This document shows positions 1 to 12,400 of a DNA stretch of 64,000 nucleotides, piece after piece; the stretch's first letter is position 1, and the number at the start of each line of letters is the position of its first letter. The notes below the pieces were generated by a model. That model ran no database searches and was not told where the DNA came from. It saw nothing but the letters and a program-made list of their open reading frames with translations. The position numbers were made by a program, and so were the translations under genes. This DNA comes from Dichetophora obliterata (lineage: Eukaryota; Arthropoda; Insecta; Diptera; Sciomyzidae), in contig OY986435.1 in NCBI GenBank assembly GCA_963920525.1, forward strand, positions 226,455,293 through 226,519,292, written 5' to 3'.

Positions 1-436
1 CAGCCAAGTTATTAGCACTTAAGTCCAGGCTACGAAGTTCGGTTAGCGCCAGTGGAACATTGCCCAGTCCAGTAATTTTATTCTGTGACAAACGTAACTC
101 GTTCAACGATGTTTCCAAACCCAAGAAGATGTCTCCACCAATAACGGCAAGTGAATTGCCCGATATGTCGAGGGTACGCAAATTACTGAACATCTGAAAG
201 CTACCGGCGGGTAGTTCACGAATTACATTGCGCGAGAGTGTTAGCGTGGTAATGCCCTCAGCCTGTATGGATCCCAGAATTTCCGAAGACAAAGCCGCAA
301 CTCTATTGAAGTCCAGATGTAGGGAGCCCAGATTTGGTAAGCGTCCCAAGGCGCTGCCAGGTATGAGCAGAATATTGTTGTCGCGTATAATTAAAGTCTG
401 TAGGCTGTTCAAACCTTCCAAAGCATCATCTTCGAT
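1..436 (-). CDS. atk: atk coding exon 7: leucine-rich repeats, cut by window edge
   Basis: The acceptor is ..gtcttcttttag|ATCGAAGATG. The frame stays open for 145 codons to the left edge of the window. My translation shows successive repeats such as LQTLIIRDNNILLIPGSALG, TTLTLSRNVIRELPAGSF, LRTLDISGNSLAVIGGD, LNELRLSQNKITGLG and LRSLDLSANNLA. Because it has neither a stop nor a donor inside the window, the exon continues beyond it. Confidence 0.88.
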   Translation of the reverse strand, partial: MEDDALEGLNSLQTLIIRDNNILLIPGSALGRLPNLGSLHLDFNRVAALSSEILGSIQAEGITTLTLSRNVIRELPAGSFQMFSNLRTLDISGNSLAVIGGDIFLGLETSLNELRLSQNKITGLGNVPLALTELRSLDLSANNLA

Positions 437-3400
437 CTAAAAGAAGACAAGCCGAATTGGATAAAGGTAAGCTTAAACTTCATACCTCCACCACTCACCG
501 TGCGCAAGGAGTTCAAACTGATGTCGAGATACTTCAAAGAAGAGAGATCTCGGAATGTGCCCGGCGGTATGCTGGTTATGCCATTACGACTCATATCCAA
601 AGTTTCCAAACGCTTCACCACTTGCATATGGCTCTGATCCAAGCGCTATGAAAAACTCAAATAAAAGCTATGCAACTAAATCAGGATGAACGTCAACTCA
701 CCTGCAGCATGTTTGAGGATAAATTGAGGGACTTAAGATTCGGAATTGAACCTAGCGATACAGTAGGAAATTGCGTTATAAAGTTCTCGGACAAGTCCAG
801 CTTCTGGAGTGTTGGCACGTTTTCAAAGACGTCGCTGTTAAGATTTGTTATACGGTTTCCGCCCAATTTTATCTCGCGTATCTTCTGCAGACCCTGTAGA
901 GCCAAACCTTCAATCGATTTGATTTCGTTGTAACGTAAATCGATTATTTCTAGTTGTGGTTGTGACTTGAATGCTTCGAAGCGTAGCAAAGCTGAAAAAT
1001 GGTGCGTTTTTAAAAAAATGTTGATAAAAATCGATATGATGTTTTTTCTAAAATCTTACCAATATGATTGTGACGTAATGATAAATGACGCAACGCATTG
1101 GGACCATTCAGTGACAGCGATGGAATGGTGTTGAGGCTGTTGTGATCCATGTAGAATTCCTGAAAAGAAATATAAATTTTATGAGCATGATGTTGATGGT
1201 AAAATAATCCAACACTTTTCAATTGCATCTACACGAAATATCTATTAATTAAATTTGTTTTTTTTGGAAGAGCAAAGGATTTTCATATTGTGTAACATTA
1301 ATCAATACCGTTCCATCTCAAGCATTGCTACAAATTTGTCCTTCAACCATATCACTTTTTCATGCATATCCTTTTATTATTTGTTTGAAACTTTCTTATT
1401 TCATTGTAGGACTCTACAGCCCAGAGAGATCAGCAGCTGGCAGAGAATACACAAGCTACACCAAAGCCTACCGGTGAAGGAGTTCATCAACGAAAAGTAG
1501 TGAAACTTTGATTTTTATGTGAGGCTATAGTTTATTGCTAATACTTAATGCATAAGTTAGTAAAATTTTAGTTAATAGCAGTCTTAAATGATCTGCTTTA
1601 ATCTCTTTAAAACGCTTTGATTAAGCAGACGGGCTTGATCATAAGATAACCAACCAATCCAGCATTAATGCTCTTTTAGCCAAAGCTTTTACAAATATAT
1701 GGAAAAGTAATTTTGCACTATACTTATCTAAAATATTTGTATGCATGTCTTATTGTCTTAATAAAAATAGGAATAAGTAATAGTATATATGACAACTTAT
1801 ACAGGGTGTTCCTCGATAGAGTGCAACTATTTAAAGAGGTGAAAGGTGGTGCCGAGTTGAGCAAAAAATGGGGGGGGTCTATTTTCCCACCCTTGGAAGT
1901 TACAGGGTTAACTAGTATTTCATGACTTTGATACACATTGTGTTATTTAGCAGAAAAGCTAATTCACGGAAAACTTGTTTAAGAACTCATTTAAAAGACA
2001 ATGAATTGACCTTTCTAATGGTGTATTTACGAGCCCACCCGATCTATCCATTACCGAGCTGTGCTTGTGTGAAAATAGAATCAATCCATTGAAACTACAA
2101 AATTTAAAATTTGTTTTTATGATTAGTTTTGATATTTCTTTAATTTTCTTTTCGATGGCTTAAAAATAAAATAGTTAAAATAAATATTGAACTTGTTTTA
2201 AAATATAATAATTGTACTGTGTTTTTATGCAACCACATTTAAAAAACGTAATAAAGGTATATTAACTTTGTCACTCCGTTTGTAACGCCAAGGAGGCGTG
2301 GCCGGTATAGAAAAGTACATATATTCCTGATCAGCATCACCTCCTTGGATCACAGACTTGGATTACAAAATTTCCAAAACTTTTTAAATTGAGCAAGACT
2401 TTTTGTATACAACTTTTTTAGAAGAATTTTTGAATGTGTGATCAAATTAAAAAAATCTTCTCTGGTTTTTTTATTAGGCTAATTGGGAATTGAGTAATTA
2501 AGTAGTTAAGTAATTATGAAATTTAGTAATTAAAAAACAAATTTAATATATTGTCCTTTCCTTGCCTTAACCATTTTTTCAATATCTCTAGCCAATATCT
2601 TCCATTTTTACTAAAACAAAAAAGCTTACGAAACATTTACGAAATAGAAAAACTATATTTGTGAAACAGTGTGGATGATTTAACCTTCAACGTAAATTAA
2701 TGTATGTATAAAGTGCTTAAATTAAAAAAATTAAAAGTCTCTCTTAGATAAAATTATAAGATAATAAGTTTTTAATACGTTTTTATATTTTGGTCACGGT
2801 AGACTTTTCTGTGGAAATGCCCATATAAGCTTTTTATTAAAAAATGGAGGTCAAGATCGAAAACGCCTACCTTATATCTAAAGTGATTTAACCAAAACGG
2901 TAAAATCTCTTTAAATTTTACAAAAGTTAATCTAGTGGTTTTAAATTTTGCACATTAGCTTTAACCATTAATATGAACTTTGAGTATGAAATTTGTAAAA
3001 CTCGGTAAATCTCTTTACATCTCACAAAAATTAATCAAGTGTTTCAAAAAGTTTCAAAAGTTTTTAAAGTCTAAAAAAAATCACGGCTACCTCCAATACA
3101 AAGTGAGGTTAAAAAAACGGTAAAATCTCTTTCAATTCCGCAAAAATTAGTCTAAAATTTAAAATTAGACTTAAAATTTTGCATATAAGCTTTAAAAATT
3201 AATATATACTTTAAGTATGAAATTTCTAAAAATCAAATTAAAACAACGGCTACCTCCTATACAAAGTGACTTTATGAAATCAGTAAAATCCCCTTAATTT
3301 CCACAGAAATTATTACAATGGCTCAAAATATTTCCATCCACTCAATGTTTGAATTTACAAAAAAAAAAAAAAAAACAATACGAAATGACGTAATCAGAAC

Positions 3401-6400
3401 CTTTATAAATTCCAAGAAAAAATTAATGTTTGAACTTGATGTTGTACACAAAAGCTTTAATAAATAAAAGGGACTGTAAGTTTAAAATGTGAAATATTTG
3501 GATAAAATCTGCGATTGGCCTGATTTTTTTTTGCGAAAATTATTTTTTTGATTGAAATGTTTTTTGATTTTTTTCAAAATGTTGTTTTTTATCTTTTTTA
3601 AAGTAAGACAGCTTCCAAAATAATTTTAGTGACGAAATTTCCTAATAACTCTTACCAATCAAAAGATATAAATAAATATATATTTTCATACCATTTCACC
3701 ATACCTAAATCTTTTTATTCTATTAATAAACGTACGCTAAGAATGAAAGCAGTCGTAAATTTTTTAGTATTTATGATAAATTGAAGAATACACGAATGAG
3801 TGGAAACAAGCTTGGACTGGAGACCTATGATCCGAAATATGAGCGTTAATAAATTCCGTCTTCCTGAGAACATAATCCCAAAAATTGGATGTCGGATTGT
3901 GGCGTTTCAAAAAGGTGGTCATAAGTAAAAAAAGAGGATGCAATCCAAAACTAAATTTGGGGATTAACTTGTCAATCGCAATGGTTATATAAGAAAATAT
4001 GGAGTAAAATAGCAGAACAACTAAGGTAAATATGCCTATAATGTGACGGGACATAGCCCTAAGGGACATTATCCCAAAAATTGGATTTCGGATTGTGGCA
4101 TGTTCAAAGAGGTCAAAAGCCCAAAAAAAAGAGGACGTTATCCCAAAAAAAGCTCTTAACCAGGAGTTAGGTAACCAGATAATAGCTAAGAAAATAACTT
4201 TGATTTCACCAAGTGCTGGTTAAGCAACCGTCAGTTTTTTGTGATTTTGCAATCTTGTCAGCTGTTCCTTCGATTAGCAGGTAACCGAAACCACAACTTG
4301 TCGTTAACTTAATCAGCACTTAACTCACAGTTAAGCCTTAACCGAACATTGAGAAAGAGCTTTTTTGGTAACTGCTGGTTAAAGTTATGATTAGTGCTTA
4401 ACCGGACATTGAGAAAGCGGCCCTAAGTATCTTTAAGAAATCATCATGATATATTCGTGCACGATGCCTTGGACTGCAGGGGTGGTGCTCATTCTGCAAC
4501 ATAGACATTTTTGCGTTTGTGTTAGAGAGCTTTAAGATTCTTCACTGAAAGAAATCAGTTGTTTAACATTTCTGTTGCACAGTTCTTCGATGTTTAAATT
4601 TCGCATTAAATACAAGTGACACTTTTAAATGGTTGAGGATTGAATTGATAAAAGTTCAGCGGTTTCGGAGTCTATACGTGATATATATAAATACATACCC
4701 ACATACATACATCCACTTTTATATACATACTAGCTGAACCTGGTGTGCTTCGCTATCCCCCTCGTATAAAATAAAATTAAAAGTATTTATCTATATATAT
4801 AAAAATGGATGTATGTATGTGGGTATGTGGGTATGTGGCTATATCACGTATAGACTCCAAAACCGCTGAACCGATCGTTATGGAATTTTTAGGGAAACTG
4901 AACCCACATCTTGAGAGTGTTCCTGTGAGGTTTGGTAACGATTGGACAAGGGGGCGTGGTACCTCCCATACAAGCCAAATTTGCGCTATCGAGCACAAAA
5001 CAAAAAAGTGTATATATCAGACGGTTTCGATCGTAAAAAACTAAAATTTGGCAATTTTGTTCAGATGGTTACTGTCAATAACTGTTAAAAAATGGGCGTG
5101 GTCACAATATATATACGCCCACTTTTTCGCAATCATGGCAATTCTGGAGTTTTACACATTTTTATAGTGAAACTTGCTGTGTAGGTGCTCCAAGAAGTAG
5201 TCACGATACATAAATCTTTTTACGCCCACTTTTACCGCCCACAAATCAATATCTGTATACATAAAAATGAATCGTGACTTGTTCGAATGCTTAAAACTTG
5301 AAAACGACTGGACCAAATGGGTTTGTTCGTAACTGCTACGCAAAGGTTTAGGAAAAAAATAATGCCACACCCCCTTTTATCACCCACAAATTAATAAAAA
5401 TGCTATATTTAAGACGGTTTTGGTCGTATTAAATTAAAATTTAGTAAATAAGTTCGTTTCATTACTGTCATTAACTTTAATAAAAACAGGCGAGGTCACT
5501 CTTCATCTACGCCTACTTTTAAGAAAATACCAAATTACTTCGAAACTATTGGTCTGATTGAGCTCAAATTTTGTAAGTGGCTTTGATTTGAGTACGAGAT
5601 GGTTTAAGAAGAAATGCCACACCCCCTTTTACCTCCCATAAATATATACAAAATTTGTGTTATCGAATAGCTTAAGAGTTATGGGTCACACAGCTTAGAA
5701 ATTCGGTATTCGACCACAATTTAGACATAACGTTTCTGTGGTGAAATTTTATGGGAGTTGGAAAAGGAGGAGGGGCACCTCCCATATAACCCAAATTTGC
5801 GATATTAGCTTTGAAGTTATAGGCCGCACAGTTTTGGAATTAAGTTTTTGACCTCAATTTACATATGCAGTTTCAATGATTTTATTTTATGGGCATTGGA
5901 CAGGGAGTCGTGACATCTCTCTTATAACCCAAATTCGCGATATCGAATTGCTTTGAAGTTATAGGTTGACAGCTTAAGAATTCGGTATTCGAACTAAATT
6001 TATACATGCACTTTCATTACTTACATTTTATGGGCGTAGGGCAAAGGGGAGTGGCACTTCCCATACAACCCAACTTTGTGCTATCAAATAGCTTTGGAGT
6101 TATAGGTCGCACAACGCCGAATTCAGTATTCGACCTCAATGTACACATGCAGTTTCATTGATTTAATTTTATGTTATTTAGTAAGAGGGGCGTGGCACCT
6201 CCCATATAACGTAAATTTTCGATATCGAATATCATTGAAGTTATAGGTCGCACAGCGTCAGAATTCAGTATTCGACCTCAAGTTGTACATGCAGTTTCAT
6301 TAATTACATTTTATGGGCGTACGACAAGGAGGCGTGAAACCTCCACTTTACCCCAAATTAGAGATATCAAATAGCTTTGGGGTTATAGGTCGCACAGTTT

Positions 6401-9400
6401 TTGAATTCAGTATTGGACCTCAATGTACACATGCAGTTTCATTGATTACATTTTCTGAGCGTAGATCAAGGGGGAGTGGCACCTCCCATACAACGAAAAC
6501 TTGTGATATCGAATAGCTTTGGAGTTCAAGGCCGCACAGCGTCGGAATTCAGTATTCGACCAAAATTTACGCATGCACATTTACTGATAAAATTTTTCAG
6601 AGTTTGTCGGGGGGCGTGACACCTCCAACTTAGCCCAAATTTGCGATATCGAATAGCTTTGGAGTTATAGGTAACTCAGCCTCGGAATTCACTATTCGAC
6701 CTCAATTTACACATGCAGTTCATTGGTAAAATTTTATGGGCGTAGGGAAAAGGGGAGTGGCACCTTCTTTACAACCCAAATTTGTGCTATCAAAAAGTTT
6801 TGGTGTTATAAGTCGCACAGTTTTCGAATTCGGTATTTGACCTCCATGTACACATGCAGTTTAATTGATTACATTCTATGAGCGGTGATCGAGAGGGCGT
6901 GACACTTCCTATACAACCCAAATTTGTTATATCGTATAGCTTTGTGGGTATAGGTCGCACAGTCTCGGAATTCAGTATTCGACCTCAATTTAGACATGCT
7001 GTTTAATTGATAACATTTTATGGGCGTTTGACAAGGGAGAGTGGTAGCAACGCGCCGGTTTTTAGCTAGTATATTTATATATTTACAAAAATTTATTTAT
7101 TTAATTTAATTATTGCAATGCTTCGCCTCTTTTTTTGTTGTAAACCAATTAGAATTCAGCACTGAATCGCATGTAATTTGCTTCATGCTCCCCCTTTTTA
7201 TTTTTAGACCAACCAAAAAGCAGCAATTACACAATCAGCTGTTTCGCAGTCAGTTGTGGGAGAATGAGAATGGGGTTACCCCACTCTCTATTTTAATTAA
7301 CACGTATTATAAAATCAGCCGTTTTGAAGACAGTGGTGGAAGAAAGAGAATGGGGCTACCCCACTATTTTAATTAATATGTATTTTAAATTTGTGGTAAA
7401 GCCGTTAATAAACGTTGTAAAAAGTAGGTGCAGAAGTGTGCATGGTCGAAAAATATTATCATGTAATAAGTATTCCTGAGTCAAAGCTGAACGCTGTGAA
7501 AATTTAAGATCGGTTATCAGGTCCAGCCTCCAATATATCGCAAACAAAGGGGCGTGCTCCGCCCACTTTTCTTTTGGTACGTATTTCTATTCATGCCAAT
7601 ACCATATATAGCAAATACTGCCGCCGTTGGTCAAAAAATGCCCAAGATATGACGATTTTAAATTTTGAGTTATATGGGCGAGGCCACGCCCCTTCGTCCA
7701 CTCACAACTTTATATAGTCAAGAATTTATTATTTCGTAAGAATATCCTATTGTGAAAATTTAATGAGGATCGGTCCAGTAGTTAAGACTATATTGCGATT
7801 TTCAATTTTCCTAAAAAGGGGCGTGGTCCCACCCACTTTTCTCCTGGTACGTATTCCTAACTATGCCAATACCATATGTACCAAATAGCATCAACGTAGG
7901 TCAAAAAATTCCCAAAATATGGCGATTTAAATTTTTGGGTTATATGGGCAGTGCCACGCCCCTTTTTCCAATAAAAACTTCACATAGCCTATTATTCTTT
8001 CCAGAGTCATAGTAAAATGCTGTGAAAGTTTCAGGAAGAGGGTTTGGCCTCCTATAAAGCACAAACAAACAAACAGACAGACATTCATTTTTATATATAT
8101 AGATTGAAAGCACATTAATTATAATTAAAGTAAAATGGGGCGAAAAAGGGGGATTTGGTAATAAAAAAATCTATGGCTACCTTACCTGTAGATAAAAAGT
8201 ATATAAAACTTTAGGTAAATACATATTACAAAAAAGTATTTTGTATAGCAAACATTGTTAGTGGTATAAGTAAGTATCTGAAGTAAAAAAGGGGGCGGTG
8301 AAGTGGGCGTGGTTCATAGTAATATGGCGACGTTAACAGTATTAAGAGCAATATACTACCAAATAAAAAATAATCCGTTGGAAGGAACAAATTTGTACAG
8401 AGAACAAAAAGTTTAAAACTTAAATTTGGCGTGAAAAGGGGCGTGAAAGGGGGCGTGGCGTAAGAAATGTTTATTTCTACCTCGCCTGGAGTATATATGG
8501 GAGCAATTACATAATTTTAAAAAAGTGGGCGTAAAAGTGGGCGTGGTTGAAAAAAGTACCCTATTAATTATGCCAGAGTCCCAGTTAAATGCTGTGAAAA
8601 TTTCAGGAAGATCGGTCCAGAGGTTTGTGTAGATTTGCTATTTAGGGGTTTTTTACGCAGTTAGAATTTTAAAAATATTAATTATTTTTTATTTAATTTT
8701 CGTAATTTTCTTGAATACGTATATTAAACTATATGACTATAAATTTTAATGATGGAACGTTAACATAATATAAAACAGCAGAGCTGTTATTAAAACCAAG
8801 ATTATTCTCAATATTTTTCATTAAGGTTTTTCTGTATTGGTGATATAAATGATATAAAATAATGTAAATAAATGTATGAACTATTTTTTTGGGGAAGGGT
8901 AAACTTTAAACAAGTTCTCAATGAATGCAGTTGATAACCTTAAAACATTTCCACTTCTTTTTAATTATGGGAATTTTACAAAAAAAAAAATAATTGTGTG
9001 CATCAATGAACTCTGCACATGATAATTGAATGCAAGCGTAGCAGTTAAGAGACCACAACTTGTTCAACTGGCTTAAATAGCGTTTTAACTCAACTAGCGT
9101 TTTAAACAAACTTGCTGAAAAAATTTACAGCAAAACAACAATTTTTTTAAAAGAAAAATTAAAAAATGTAAATCAGAAAAAGGAGCGAGAGTGAAGGCTA
9201 CAACAAGTTAAACTAGTTAAAATCTGTTTTAAAAGTAAATACGTGCAACCTGCCTGTACCTTTGATGGCAGCTTTAACCATTTCATAGTTGCGCAGGCGC
9301 ACTTTATGTACGCAGCTAAACTTGTCTCAGGTTTTTAAAGAAACTTTTGTCAACACCTGCTAATATAGCATTTATTTTTCTTCTTCACTGAACTTACCTT

Positions 9401-12400
9401 CAAGTCAACGCATCCTTTCAAAAGACCTTCTTCAATTGATTTGATTTTGTTGCCAGACAGATCGAGAATTCGTAGATTTTTAAGCGGATGAAACTCGGCA
9501 GTGGAGAAGATTGGATTCAAGCTATCGCCTAGCAAGTTATTTGACAAACGTAATTCGTTGAGCGAGTCACGTAGACCCAAGAATGATTTTTCCGGAATGC
9601 GTCGTATCAGATTGTTGGATAGATCCAGCTCTTCGATGGGCAACTTGAGTGTGCCAAATGTCTGAAAATGTGAAATTTTGATTAAAACGCTAGAAAAAGG
9701 TATAAATAAGTTATGTTATAAATAACTAAGAAAACAAATAGATTAAAAAAAGTAATGCGCAAAACCCTTCAGTTGATGCAATTCTAATTATTACAAATTA
9801 AAAAAATCGCTATTAGATATAATCACAGGAGTTTTGGCAATTGGCTGCAGTTTTTTGGAGTTATCTTAAAACCATTATTTTTCAAGTACCAAAAATAACG
9901 CGCATTTCTATTGTTTACCAGTAAACAGTTTATTTCTTAGCACTATAGAGGTGATCTACGTCTATTTGACGTAGACTGCGTAAATATTTTTAATTTTATC
10001 ATTTCTGGCTATTCGTACTGCTTTCTCGTTGATGTGCTCTTGCAATGTGTATACGTTTTGCTTAGCTTTGCACAGAGCAAGTGTTTTTTTCATGACAAAT
10101 CTAAAAACACACTACGTAGCTGCGACGTAGATTACCTTTTAAGTGTTTGTTTATGTTTTGGCTCTTATTGTGTTTTGCTATATTTTATTACTTTACATTG
10201 CGTTTTAGAGCCTCAAAATGTATTATAGAGCGGATTATCGGATGCTTTACTTGAAACAGTTTATACAGAGTGCGGCAATAATGATTTTGAAAAGCTGAGT
10301 GAGAATGAGTCTGCTGACCTCTCCGAGCCACCACAAAAGAGAACATACGAAAAGTAATTAATGATATTGACACTGCAAGTGTCAAAAAGGTCAAAAAAGA
10401 CAAAAAACTTAAATATTGGCCGCATTCAGCGCAGACAACTGTTGTAAACTGTAATGGTAGCGCTACCTAAGTAAGCGATGTTTTATGTAAATTTAATTCA
10501 ATTCCAATTAGAAAGTACCGAAACCGAGGATTAATTAAAAAAATCAAAGTTTTGAAAATAATGTTTGGTACCGAGTTAAAGTAGATATATGTCCGCATCA
10601 CTAAGTAAATTTTTTTATTTTTTATTTGTTTATTAATGCAACTGCACGCTGTCAAAGGTCACTCATTGTTTGTATTTTTTTCGCAAAGTAGTGAAAACTG
10701 ATTTTTAACATTTTTAATCAAATTTTTTTCGTAAAATAACAAAAAAATACTATATTTTCAACGTCAGGTATTTGTCTATATACTAAAAAAAAAAATGGTT
10801 TGAAAAAATATTGAAAAATATATTGTGTTTATTTTTTAAAAAAGTTCTCATGCTACGGAATTTTTTTATGTACATGCTGAGTTTTAAATGTGAATTGACT
10901 ATAATTTATTAAAACTGCTTATATATTAAAAAAAAAGGCATTTCAACTTTCAGAATCAGAATTGAAATTTTGCGCATATTTGCGCGTACTAAAAAAAAAA
11001 ACTATTTTATGTGAAACAACTCTGCTAAAAACTTATTGTTGCTTTTCTTATACCTTTGCATTTACTAAGCATACTCATTTTTTCCAGTTTGCTTGTTTTG
11101 TCGACTTTAGAAGAAACAATAACAAATGTGTTTTTCTTGTACCAGTTTTTGTATTTTTTACTGCATTTTTAATCTGTCTTCGAAGTGTTGTAAATATTGT
11201 GCATATATGTTACTTGGTATCTGGTTAAATAAATGCATTTCTGTACATTAGAGTAGCCCTTAGCTGTATGGAAGAAACTCTTTTTTATAAATGCAAAATG
11301 TGCATAGGCCTCGACTTTTCCTTTACATGTAAAAAATAAACTATTAAATTTTCAGGAAAAAATATTGATATTTAAACGTGCCTCTAGTGACCACTATATT
11401 AAAAAATTTGATTTATATTGGAAAATAGTGTAGTTTTTCCAAAAAAAATTTTAGGCTCAAACTTTCTAAAGACTGGTACGCTTTTCATGTCAAATGTCAC
11501 ATTGTCAAATGTTGCAAGCTGCAATGTTTTCACGGCTAATATCAAATTAGAGTACCAGCCATAAAAAAAAAATCGAGAAATGTGCAAATTAATTGCTTGC
11601 CAGGTACATTTAGTATAATGCAATTTACTTAAACAGGGAAGCAAATTTGTTCTTTTGATCCAACATTTGTCCAATTTTTACAAAACTAATAAACATTTTG
11701 TCTTTTGTTTTCTTTAAAAGTTGCAACTTTTCCCAAAACATGCGTTTCCGTACTTTTTGCAATTCTTCACGCAAATAGGGCATTTATCGCTTATTCTCTC
11801 AAACTTTACAACTTGTGAATTTCTGCTACAAAAGTACGGGAACAGACCTATTAATTTAACGTAAAAGTGCATTTTATTGGCACATTTGTCAGTTGCACGG
11901 TTTTTTGAGCTACATGGGACTTTTACTTCAAATTATAGCGGCTACACTTCGTTTTAAGCAAACCAATTAATGTGCGCAGTTACGAGTCCATAATATTTGG
12001 TTGCAATCATCCATTTATTACATAAAATATTTTCATCTACGTCAAATCTGACAATACAGTTGCAAAAACTTGTTAAAGATCTAATAGAATGCTGCAAATA
12101 TATAAATATTGTAGTCGAAACTTTGGAAAAAATTTAAAAGAACCATAAAGAAGCACTTAAAAGATATATTTAAAAAAACTGAGATATGCTTTTATTAACT
12201 TGGAATGGAAATAAATAAGCCTCGTTTATCAAGATATAGAAAAGTTGGGAATCGAACATGAATTAAAGAAAACTAAACGGACCAACGGAGTGGCGGCCGT
12301 AGCCTAGTGGGTAGAGTGCGTGGCCCCAAAGCTTAAGAACCGCGGTAGCACGGGTTCAATTCTAGCTCAGACAGAAAGTTTTTTCAATTAAATTAATTTT

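Larger units (their letters stand above)
4730..8103 (-). mobile_element. Outer Helitron (non-autonomous), split by a second Helitron
   Basis: On the minus strand it starts A|TCTATATATATAAAAATGAATG at 8103 and ends GGTTCAGCTAG|T at 4730. This is the Helitron signature: 5' TC, 3' CTAG and insertion between A and T. Without the inner element (4790-7069) it is about 1.1 kb. It carries two ~271-bp repeat units (around 7556-7826 and 7827-8060) rich in 'gggcgtgg' and 'gtacgtatt'. No Rep/helicase coding region is present, so it depended on an autonomous relative. Confidence 0.7.

Noticed and set aside
228..933. Plus-strand proteins in 0.2-0.95 kb
   Set aside because: All are antisense shadows of atk exons 5-7.
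4805..5044. Protein gene at the start of Helitron A (also 18781-19143)
   Set aside because: The frame spans the repeat-like Helitron 5' end, is open on both strands in identical copies, and has no protein features.
5640..7040. CRISPR array
   Set aside because: Units are ~141 bases, diverged throughout, lie inside a Helitron and have no short identical repeats with unique spacers.
12293..12375. A functional tRNA gene in the SINE head
   Set aside because: Boxes A and B are present but the acceptor and anticodon stems do not fold, and the same body follows the head in a second copy.
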